Origin: Pirellula sp.
GTDB taxonomy: Bacteria; Planctomycetota; Planctomycetia; Pirellulales; Pirellulaceae
Length of the DNA: 43,889 nt
NCBI GenBank assembly: GCA_021300015.1
Contig: JAJTFB010000056.1
Location: 1-43,889, forward strand
Direction: 5' to 3'
The translations under genes were made by a program, and so were the position numbers. Each line of letters starts with the position of its first letter. Positions within the stretch are counted from its first letter, which is position 1. Under the pieces are notes generated by a model that searched no databases, was not told the origin of the DNA, and saw only the letters and a program-made list of their open reading frames with translations. Shown piece by piece: positions 34,669 to 41,859 of this stretch.

Positions 34669-36067
34669 ATGCAAATCAACGAAACCCTCATCCGTTCGGT
34701 CGTCGAACAAGTCATCAGCCAAGTGCGCAGCCAAGCCGCAGGCCCAGGATTGAACCTCTCTGGGACCAGCTCGGCCAACCCAAATCGCGGCCACTCGGGT
34801 CTGTTCGACAACGTCGACGATGCGGTCGCCTCGGCTCGAACCGCTTTCGAACAACTCCAACAGCGACCGATCGAAGATCGTAAAAAGATCATCGACATCA
34901 TCCGACGTATCTCGATCAGCCAATGCGAGGAACTCGGAACGATGGAGATGGAGGAAACCAAGATCGGACGTCTTGAACACAAAATCGCAAAGCTCAAAAC
35001 CCTTGGCGAAAAGACCCCCGGGGTCGAATTCCTCCGAACCGAATGCTACAGCGGGGATCGAGGCCTGGCCGTCATCGAACACGCTCCCTTCGGTGTCATC
35101 GGAGCGATCACCCCTGTGACCCACTCCCTCCCGACGATCACCGGCAATGCCGTCAGCATGATCGCCGGTGGGAATACCCTTGTGGTCAATCCACACCCGA
35201 GCGGACGCAAGGTAGCTGCGGAGGGTGTTCGCCGGTTCAACCAAGCGATCCGAGCGGAAGTCGGGATAGCATCGCAAGATCGCTCTGATCTGCGTGACGG
35301 GTGGACCTGCCGTTGCCCGAGCGGCCCTCAACAGCGGCAAACGCGCCGTGGTCGCCGGACCAGGCAACCCACCCGTGGTCGTCGATGAAACCGCCGATCT
35401 GGATCTGGCAGCCCGATGCATCATCCAAGGTGCCTCGTACGATAACAACCTGCTGTGCATCGCCGAAAAAGAAGTCTTCGTCGTCAACAGCGTCTTCGAT
35501 GCGATGATGGATGCGATGAGCCGTGCCGGTGCGGTCCGACTCAATGAGTCCCAAGTCGATCGCTTGACGGCAGCCGCCCTGCAAGTCGTCGGAGAGGGAG
35601 CCGACAAGCATCACGCAGCACGCAAAGAATTGCTCGGACAAGACGCCTCCAAGCTGGCCGAAGCGGCTGGTTTGCACGTCGATCCCTCGGTCGAACTCCT
35701 CTTCGGTGAAACCTCCGAGGATCATCCGTTTGTGCAAACCGAACAGATGATGCCCTTTGTCCCGTTCGTTCGATGCTCAAGCTTTGAGTCCGCAGTCCAA
35801 TGCGCTCAAAAGGCGGAACACGGATACCGACATACAAGCATCATCCATTCCCGAAACGTCCGAAACATGACCATCATGGCCCGCGCCATGGACACGACCC
35901 TGTTCGTCAAGAACGGTCCGTGCATGGCCGCATTAGGGCTCGGTGGCGAAGGCTATCTGTCCTTCTCGATCGCCGGTCCGACCGGTGAAGGGGTTACCAC
36001 TCCGCTGACCTTCACTCGGGAACGCCGCTGCTCACTGATCGACGATCTGTTTATCCTCGGTCGCTAG
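34669..36067 (+). pseudogene. CoA-acylating aldehyde dehydrogenase (PduP/EutE-like), broken by internal deletion and frameshift
   Basis: This enzyme would oxidise lactaldehyde to lactyl-CoA in the compartment. The first frame (34669-35388) gives an N-terminal encapsulation-like helix (LIRSVVEQVISQVRSQ), then the family core up to RRFNQAIRAEVGI (codon ending 35268). The family continuation [20 protein letters not shown] is in another frame from 35270, running to the stop at 36067 and including [12 protein letters not shown], the catalytic Cys in [12 protein letters not shown], and FVKNGP. Comparison with PduP suggests about 21 residues are missing, so about 62 nt are deleted at 35268-35270. 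No full-length protein can be made. It is either a real lesion or an assembly error. Confidence 0.85.
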
Positions 36068-36121
36068 CCCTGTCCGTTTTTATTTAAACCTCCACAACCC
36101 AACGAATCCCTCAGGCAAGTC

Positions 36122-36427
36122 ATGCAAGTCGCCTTGGTCCTCGGCAACGCGATCTCGACGGTCAAACACCGCAGCTTGGAAAACGTCAAGCTGCTGGTCT
36201 GTCAACCGTTGGCCGCCGACGGCAGGTCCCGAGATGGCGCTCCGGTGATCGTCGCCGATTACATGGGCGCAGGGGCTGGCGAGAAAGTCATCCTCACCAG
36301 CGATGGAGCAGCCGTCCGCGAACTTTACGGTCTGGAGAACAGTCCGTTGCGCTGGACCGTTATGGGGCTGGTCGATCCTAGCCATAACCCGACACCACCG
36401 AAATCGAAGAAGGAAGCAAAGCGATGA
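36122..36427 (+). CDS. BMC-P pentameric vertex protein, second of three
   Basis: A 101-aa EutN/CcmL protein. MQVALVLGNAISTVKHRSL is the start, KLLVCQPL and IVADYMGAGAGEKVILTSDG the core, and VMGLVDP the last strand. It ends in a lysine-rich tail (PPKSKKEAKR) absent from the other two copies. Its stop overlaps the start of the next gene (ATGA at 36424-36427). Confidence 0.94.
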   Translation: MQVALVLGNAISTVKHRSLENVKLLVCQPLAADGRSRDGAPVIVADYMGAGAGEKVILTSDGAAVRELYGLENSPLRWTVMGLVDPSHNPTPPKSKKEAKR

Positions 36428-37278
36428 GCCCATCGGCCAACAGCAAGCTTGATCTCTCCTCGATCGATATCGAACGGATCGTACGCGAGGTCCTCGCCTC
36501 GGTCCTGCCGGCAATGCCCGCCTCGGGTGCCAGTCCAAGTGCCGCTTCGAGTGCAACGACCAATAAGACGACCAGTGCAGCGACCAGTACCACTGCAGGT
36601 GGAATGTCCAATGCGGGCGAATCGATGCCCCAGAGCATCGACGCGATGCACCTGAATGTCCCAGTATTGAGCCTCGATTCGCTTCGCAGTGTACCTTCAG
36701 GAACCAAGCAGATCACCGTCTTGTCGACGGCGTTGGTAACCCCGGCGGCCAAGGATTGGCTCAAGGAAAAAGGGATCGGCTGGACCCGGATTGTCCCGAC
36801 GGCAAGCTCTCCGGTCACTGGGAAATCTCCCGTCCCTAGCAATCCTTCGGGCCTGAGCACTTCGGTCGCGTCTAGCGAATTTTTGCAAAAAAACAACATG
36901 GAAACCGAGCCCGAGCGGGTTTTGGTGACCGGTTCGGTGCTATGGTTGCGAACCCTCGAAAAGCAGCTTTGTCCCAAAAGCTCGCAGATCGATCAGGTCC
37001 AATTCGATGATGCGGCGAGCCTCCGCGCCGTGTCCCAAGCGATTCGAAACGGAGCTCCAGCGGCCATCGCGGTCGTCAAGGCTCCGCATGCGACGCTCTG
37101 GCAAGCTGCCCGCGACGAGGCTCTGCGCCCATCGATCGTTTCGCAATGGAGCGATCTGGCAGAGGTCCTTCGGGAGGTCCCAACGAACCTGCTGATCCTC
37201 TCGGCAAGCCGATGGAACACCGCTGGCACAGCCAATATCGCCAGGAAGTTTATCGAACACATTCGAGCGAATCGCTAG
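36424..37278 (+). CDS. BMC operon protein of unknown function with encapsulation-like N-terminus
   Basis: A 284-aa protein that I do not recognise with certainty. Residues 9-30 form an amphipathic helix (LSSIDIERIVREVLASVLP) very like the encapsulation peptides of PduL and the aldehyde dehydrogenase here, followed by a long Ser/Thr/Ala linker (35-70). A first small domain has TALVTPAAKDWLKEKGI, a motif seen in several BMC accessory proteins. The last 120 residues (RVLVTGSVLWLRTLEKQL ... AVVKAPHATLWQAARDE ... NLLILSASRWNTAGTANIARKFIEHI) faintly recall the RpiB/LacAB sugar-phosphate isomerase fold. It is likely interior cargo; a sugar-phosphate-binding or isomerase-like role is only a guess. 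Confidence 0.75.
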   Translation: MSPSANSKLDLSSIDIERIVREVLASVLPAMPASGASPSAASSATTNKTTSAATSTTAGGMSNAGESMPQSIDAMHLNVPVLSLDSLRSVPSGTKQITVLSTALVTPAAKDWLKEKGIGWTRIVPTASSPVTGKSPVPSNPSGLSTSVASSEFLQKNNMETEPERVLVTGSVLWLRTLEKQLCPKSSQIDQVQFDDAASLRAVSQAIRNGAPAAIAVVKAPHATLWQAARDEALRPSIVSQWSDLAEVLREVPTNLLILSASRWNTAGTANIARKFIEHIRANR

Positions 37279-37297
37279 GACGCCAAAGGATCGATCG

Positions 37298-37594
37298 ATG
37301 CACATTTTTAAAGTCACTGGAACCGTCACCTTGAACCGAGCCCATCCAACCTACCAAGGTGCTGTGCTCAAGCTGGCCGAACCCATCGGAGAATCACTCG
37401 TCGGAGGGGTCGCCAACGAGCCCGATTCGATCGTCGTTTGGGACGAACTCGGAGCCGACGTCGGTAGCATCATCGCCGTAGCCGATGGTGGAGAAGCGGC
37501 CCAGCCGTTTCGACCCAAGCTCAAACCCGTGGATGCCTACAACTCGGCGATCCTCGACGAAATCAACATCAAACCCCACTTACTGAAAGATTAA
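37298..37594 (+). CDS. BMC-P pentameric vertex protein, third of three
   Basis: A 98-aa EutN/CcmL protein. MHIFKVTGTVTLNRAHPTY is the start, AVLKLAEPI and VVWDELGADVGSIIAVADGGEAA the core, and AYNSAILDEI the last strand. It is the most diverged of the three copies. It sits 17 bases before the aldolase gene. Confidence 0.92.
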   Translation: MHIFKVTGTVTLNRAHPTYQGAVLKLAEPIGESLVGGVANEPDSIVVWDELGADVGSIIAVADGGEAAQPFRPKLKPVDAYNSAILDEINIKPHLLKD

Positions 37595-37611
37595 TCAACG
37601 AGACGCTGACC

Positions 37612-38622
37612 ATGAGTATCAACGCGCACAAGATCAAGCAAGACATTTGTGAAATCGGACGACGACTGTACAACAAGGGATTCGCAGCAGCCAACGATGG
37701 GAACATCACCGTTCGCATCAGCGACAATGAGGTCCTGTGTACCCCAACGATGCACAGCAAAGGCTTTCTCAAGGTCGAGGATATCTGCACGATCGATATG
37801 ACCGGCAAGCAAATTGCTGGGATCAAAAAGCGATCGAGCGAAGCCCTTCTGCACCTGGAAATCTACAAGCAACGCCCAGAGATCAAGAGCGTTGTGCACT
37901 GCCATCCACCCCATGCAACGGCTTTTGCTGTCGCTCGCGAACCGATCCCTCAGTGCGTCTTGCCCGAGGTAGAAGTCTTCCTAGGGGATGTTCCGATCAC
38001 CCGCTACGAGACCCCTGGTGGACAAGCCTTTGCCGACACGGTCTTGCCGTTTGTCAATAAGACCAACATCATCATCTTGGCCAACCACGGTACGGTCAGT
38101 TTCGGTGTCGATGTTGAACAAGCCTACTGGTGGACCGAGATTCTCGATGCCTACTGCCGTATATTGATGCTCTCGCGTCAACTTGGAAACGTCAGTTACT
38201 TCAACGAGAACGAGGAACGCGAGTTGCTCGATCTGAAGCAAAAATGGGGTTGGGCTGATCCACGCAATACCGACGAGTACAAGAATTGCGACATCTGTGC
38301 CAACGACATATTCCGCGAGTCCTGGAAGCAATCTGGCGTGCAACGCCGAGCCTTTCCAGCACCTCCCCCAATGGCCAATAAACCGATGGCGAACAACCCA
38401 GCAGCCAACGCCTCGGCTCCTGCAAACGTCCCATCCGTAGCTCCGAGCCTTGGAGCACCCCCGGTCTTGAGGGCCACTCCTTCGATCGAGGTTCCAGCCT
38501 CCGCGGCCCTGAGCGCTGCGGGTGTCCAAGCCGGTTCTCCTGCCGGGGCCAACTCCGGAATCGATATGGAGCAGCTTGTGAAACTCATCACAGCACAAGT
38601 GATCAAAGAACTTCAAAAATAG
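37612..38622 (+). CDS. Class II aldolase (fuculose/rhamnulose-1-phosphate type) with C-terminal encapsulation peptide
   Basis: A 336-aa enzyme, the signature enzyme of this compartment class. It should cleave L-fuculose- or L-rhamnulose-1-phosphate to DHAP and lactaldehyde. The class II aldolase/adducin domain covers about 1-215: FAAANDGNITVRISDNEVLCTPT, then SVVHCHPPHATAFA with two Zn-binding histidines, PEVEVFLGDVP and ILANHGTVSFG with the third. After the core comes a CDICANDIF two-cysteine motif, then a Pro/Ala-rich linker of about 90 residues, and finally a C-terminal amphipathic helix IDMEQLVKLITAQVIKELQ, a typical encapsulation peptide. The linker plus helix account for the extra length over free aldolases. 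Confidence 0.92.
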   Translation: MSINAHKIKQDICEIGRRLYNKGFAAANDGNITVRISDNEVLCTPTMHSKGFLKVEDICTIDMTGKQIAGIKKRSSEALLHLEIYKQRPEIKSVVHCHPPHATAFAVAREPIPQCVLPEVEVFLGDVPITRYETPGGQAFADTVLPFVNKTNIIILANHGTVSFGVDVEQAYWWTEILDAYCRILMLSRQLGNVSYFNENEERELLDLKQKWGWADPRNTDEYKNCDICANDIFRESWKQSGVQRRAFPAPPPMANKPMANNPAANASAPANVPSVAPSLGAPPVLRATPSIEVPASAALSAAGVQAGSPAGANSGIDMEQLVKLITAQVIKELQK

Positions 38623-38694
38623 CGGTGGTCCCAAGATGCGAGTCTTTGGATTCATCGAATCAAACCAACTAGCAAATACGTTTAGGAATAGAAC

Positions 38695-39565
38695 ATGAAA
38701 GTCAGTATCATCGGCGGGGGTGGATTGGTCGGATCGTGCGCTGCATACGCGCTTCAGTGCGGCGGTATCGTGCGAGAGATCGCCCTGTTGGACGTCAATG
38801 CGAACCTAGCCGCAGGGCATGCCCTGGATCTGATGCACGGTTCGCCAAGCATCGCGGATCAAATCCTCAGCTCGGGCGGATACGAACACGTACCGGATTC
38901 GGATGTGATCTGCATCACCGCCGGTCTCCGCCGCAAACCAGAAGAATCGCGCTTGGACCTGATCAACCGCAACACCGATTTGTTCTCTGGTCGATATCCT
39001 GACCTCGCTGGCTGCTAGCAAGCTCGGGTTGCCTGTGTCTCAGGTGCTCGGACTCGGAACGCAGTTGGATACCATCCGGTTCTGCTCCTTGATTTCCGAT
39101 GCATTGAAATCATCCCCGACGCAGACCCGAGCGTTGATTTTGGGCGAGCATGGCGACAGCATGGTTCCCATTTGGTCGAGCGCTACGGTCGGTGGATTGT
39201 CCTTGGACAAGTATCCGGGCTGGAACAGCGTTTTGGCCGAGAAGATCTTTACCCGGACCAAGGGTTCGGGGGCCGAATGCCTTTCGAAAAAAGGTGGAGC
39301 GGGCTTTGCCGTCGGCATCGCGATTCGGGACGTGATCCATGCGATCGCCCTGGATCAAAACCGAATCTTGCCCGTCAGCACCGTCCAAGATGGAGCCTGT
39401 TACGGCATTCGCGACGTTGCGATCAGCATTCCGACGGTGGTCGGACGGGCAGGTGCGATTCAGCGTGTGGAGATCGATTTGTGGCCCAAGGAGTTGCAGG
39501 GATTGCGAGCCAGTGCTGCGGCGATCAAGCCAACGCTCGATACGGTCATGAAACGCGTGGGCTAA
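38695..39565 (+). pseudogene. Lactate/malate dehydrogenase, broken by internal deletion and frameshift
   Basis: An NAD-dependent 2-hydroxyacid dehydrogenase, probably meant to recycle NADH in the compartment. The N-terminal frame has VSIIGGGGLVGSCAAYAL (Rossmann loop), the substrate-loop arginines in GLRRKPEESR, and DLINRNTDLF, ending at the codon 38983-38985. The family continuation VDILTSLAASKLGLP starts at 38990 in another frame and runs to 39565 with GLGTQLDTIRF (catalytic Asp and Arg), GEHGDSMVP (catalytic His) and PTVVGRAGA. About 22 residues, including the usual NP motif before VDILT, are missing, so about 62 nt are lost. The first frame stops at 39018. No intact protein results. Family choice between lactate and malate is open. 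Confidence 0.83.
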
Positions 39566-39605
39566 ATCATCGGGTATCCCCAACTGCTCACCGGAGCAAG
39601 GCTCA

Positions 39606-39641
39606 CTTGGCCTCCGTCGGCTTCATGCCGGCGGGGCCAAG
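39606..39641 (+). terminator. Strong hairpin after the BMC operon
   Basis: A stem of about 15 bp with one bulge and one GU pair closes a 5-nt loop (TTCAT), 40 bases after the dehydrogenase stop. A second hairpin (CAGCTAC/GTAGCTG, 39647-39668) follows, and then the palindrome interrupted by the insertion sequence. There is no T-tract after the first stem, so it could be a terminator, an RNA-stabilising 3' structure or part of a dispersed repeat. Confidence 0.5.
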
Positions 39642-39677
39642 ACTGACAGCTACCGAAACTTGTAGCTGCTTAGTTAC

Positions 39678-39697
39678 GCCTCCGCCGGGACGAGCCC
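39678..39697. repeat. Left half of a palindrome split by the insertion sequence
   Basis: Removing the element and one copy of the target duplication restores GCCTCCGCCGGG-ACGAG-CCCGACGGTAGGC. This is an imperfect inverted repeat with a 5-nt loop, lying between the convergent BMC operon and pyrE, where a bidirectional terminator is expected. The right half begins at 41237. Confidence 0.7.
39687..39697. repeat. 11-bp target site duplication, left copy
   Basis: GGGACGAGCCC directly precedes the left inverted repeat of the insertion sequence and is repeated exactly at 41237-41247. A length of 11 bp fits the IS4 family. Confidence 0.92.
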
Positions 39698-41236
39698 GAA
39701 TGTCGCAAGGTTAAGTGAAAAGTCCTTGTTTTTTGTGGGTTTCTTGATATTGCACTTGGCATGAAAAGGCTTCCTTGCCACAGATTGGGTTAGAACAACC
39801 ACCCCCAATTGAGCAAGGAAGCCCATAATGCTAGCCCCTCCGTCAAAAAAGAAAGCAGGACAAGCAGGCATCATCGGTCAAACAGTTCGAATACAGAATC
39901 GAAAAACTGATCGAAGCGAACGAACTGCTTTTACCGAAGCTTTTCGACGATGACACGATTGAAGCGATTCTCGGTGAAAGCAAGCCTGTTAAAAAGCCCC
40001 GTAAACGCGTCTACACTGTCTCCACCACGCTGACTCTCTTCGTCCAGCAAGTCTTGATGAAGGATCGTGGTTGCAAAGAAGTGGTTCTGTTGTTCAACAG
40101 AAATCGCAAGGAGCAACAACTACGGCAAGTGAGTTGTAACACGACGAGTTACTGCGATGCCAGAGCCAGGATTCCCTTGTTTCTGATAAAAACACTGGCC
40201 GCTCGTACGGCTCTTATGGCATCCGAGCATCTAGCCGACGATCAGCTCTGGCATGGTCACAGAGTGTTGTTAGTTGATGGTCTAGTTGTCAATGCTCCCG
40301 ACACACCAGAGAATCAAAAGGTTTACCCTCACTCGCAATCGCAGGAACCTGGATTGGGCTTTCCGCAGATCCGTATGTGCATGGCAATCTGCTTATCAAC
40401 AGGTGTTGTCACTGATGTGCGATATGGCGCAGTCGTGGGCAAAAAGACTGGAGAAGGAACGCTTTTCCGCAAGATGTTCAGCAACTTTAGACGCGGTGAC
40501 GTGATTGTTGCTGACAGCCTCTTCGAGTGCTTTCGCGATCATGCGACGCTCAAAGCCAGGGGAGTGTATATGATCTGTAATAAGAACGGGACGCGTGAAT
40601 CTCCGTTCAAAGGTCCCTGTACCGTGATCGAAGAAACCTGGGTGGTATTGCCGCGTCCGAGCTTTGACAAAAATAGGTTTACGAAAGAACAGTGGAAGGC
40701 ATTACCAGCGACGCTCAACGTGCGGATGATCCGCTGCAAAGTTGGTGGACGCAAAGGAGACCTCACTCTGGTGACTACACTATTGGACAGTCAAGCATAT
40801 CCAGCAGCGGATATCGTGAAGCTCTACAAGCAACGATGGGAATGCGAATTGGATAACCGATCCATCAAATCGGTAATGGGAATGGAAAGTTTGAGTTGCC
40901 ATACTCCCGAGATGCTCGCTCGAGAACTAATGGTGTACATCTTGGCGTACAACATCGTCCGACTCACGATGTGTGATGCTGCCAAGGTCGGCAGCCATCA
41001 TCCTCGCGATCTAAGCTTCAAAGGTGCCAAAGACGCATGGCTCCTATTCGGCCAGGATGAAAGAGAACCGCAAAACTACGCCTGGCTACTCTGGACCATC
41101 GCAGACTTTCCATTACGCAAAAGACCAGGTCGCAGGGAGCCCCGAAAGATAAAACGACGGGACTCGAAGTACGAAAAAATGAAAGCCCCTCGCGCCCAAG
41201 AAAAGCTGGGGTTTTTCACTTAACCTTGCGACATTC
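39698..41236. mobile_element. Complete IS4-family insertion sequence (1539 bp)
   Basis: The element is bounded by perfect 24-bp inverted repeats (39698-39721 and 41213-41236, starting GAATGTCGCAAGG) and flanked by 11-bp direct repeats. It carries one transposase gene on the plus strand, which reaches to 13 bases from the right end. Identical ends and an exact target duplication indicate a recent insertion. It landed in a palindrome between two convergent transcription units and disrupts no gene. Confidence 0.93.
39828..41223 (+). pseudogene. IS4-family DDE transposase, apparently frameshifted near the N-terminus
   Basis: ATG 39828, preceded by AAGGA, opens MLAPPSKKKAGQ. The family-like continuation VKQFEYRIEKLIEANELL is in the +1 frame, which has a TAG at 39832 and no usual start codon until TTG 40054. 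The +1 frame then runs to 41223. In the main body LLVDGLVVNAPDT and VIVADSLFECF hold the first two catalytic aspartates, and YKQRWECELDNRSIK is an exact Y-2-R-3-E-6-K signature of IS4 transposases with the catalytic Glu. The two frames overlap between about 39835 and 39950. Either one base was lost, the assembly is wrong, or a +1 translational shift is used. Initiation at 40054 would remove about 75 residues. Confidence 0.8.
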
Positions 41237-41247
41237 GGGACGAGCCC
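41237..41247. repeat. 11-bp target site duplication, right copy
   Basis: An exact copy of GGGACGAGCCC immediately after the right inverted repeat. It continues into GACGGTAGGC, the right arm of the interrupted palindrome. Confidence 0.92.
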
Positions 41248-41266
41248 GACGGTAGGCGTTGGGCTG

Positions 41267-41827
41267 CTAGGTCGATTCGCGGAAATCGTCGATCGTCAGG
41301 AGCGTGGCGAGTCGATAGCCAGCTTGCTCGATCGCTTCGCGGCCCCCTTCGAGCCGATCGATGACCCCAAAAATTCCTTGGACGTTCAAACCGAAGTCCT
41401 TGGCCGATTCGGCAGCCTTGAGTGCACTGCCTCCGCTGGTGATGACGTCTTCGACAATCACGCAGCTCATGCCAGGCTCAACGGGTCCTTCGACCAGCTT
41501 GCCCGTGCCATGCGTTTTGGCTTCTTTGCGAACCATAAAGCCGAGCAGGGGCAGGCCTCGTTGACCCGCGTGCACGACGATCGAAGCGGTGATGGGATCG
41601 GCTCCGATCGCAAGGCCGCCGACCGACGCGGGCAATTGGCCTGGAAAGCTCGACTCGATCAGGTCCAGCAGTCCGGCGGCGATGCAGTTGGCCCCCTGCG
41701 GGTGCAGGGTCACTTTGCGGCAATCGAGGTAAAAGGAAGCTTGTTTGCCGCTGGCGAGGGTAAAGTTCCCGAACTGCAAGGCGTGCTTGCGCACCAGCGC
41801 CTTGAGTTGCTCTTGGTCGTATGGCAT
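41267..41827 (-). CDS. pyrE: Orotate phosphoribosyltransferase
   Basis: A 186-aa enzyme of pyrimidine synthesis that joins orotate to PRPP, giving orotidine monophosphate. LASGKQASFYLDCRKVTL is the typical start of the fold, MVRKEAKTHGTGKLVEG is the flexible loop with catalytic lysine, and CVIVEDVITSGGSAL is the PRPP-binding signature. ATG 41827 is chosen because conservation starts there; the frame is open 54 codons further upstream but overlaps the transpeptidase gene. It is the second gene of a minus-strand pair and converges on the insertion sequence. Confidence 0.96.
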   Translation of the reverse strand: MPYDQEQLKALVRKHALQFGNFTLASGKQASFYLDCRKVTLHPQGANCIAAGLLDLIESSFPGQLPASVGGLAIGADPITASIVVHAGQRGLPLLGFMVRKEAKTHGTGKLVEGPVEPGMSCVIVEDVITSGGSALKAAESAKDFGLNVQGIFGVIDRLEGGREAIEQAGYRLATLLTIDDFREST

Positions 41828-41859
41828 AGATCGTGCTGGGTAGATGGACTGTTTTTGAT

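Larger units (their letters stand above)
30788..39565 (+). other. PVM-type bacterial microcompartment (BMC) operon
   Basis: Twelve collinear genes with short gaps or overlaps: regulator, PduL, two BMC-H, acetate kinase, BMC-P, aldehyde dehydrogenase, BMC-P, unknown cargo-like protein, BMC-P, class II aldolase, lactate/malate dehydrogenase. The set matches the planctomycete/verrucomicrobial BMC type described in Planctopirus for L-fucose and L-rhamnose breakdown. No BMC-T gene is present. Two of the four or five core enzymes are frameshifted. Confidence 0.9.

Noticed and set aside
34669..39565. Programmed frameshifting or ribosomal bypassing to rescue the two broken dehydrogenases
   Set aside because: Conserved residues are missing from the DNA itself, so no change of reading frame can restore them.
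39843..39851. A6G run as a classical -1 slippery site in the transposase
   Set aside because: A -1 shift would enter the frame that does not encode the transposase body; a +1 change is needed.
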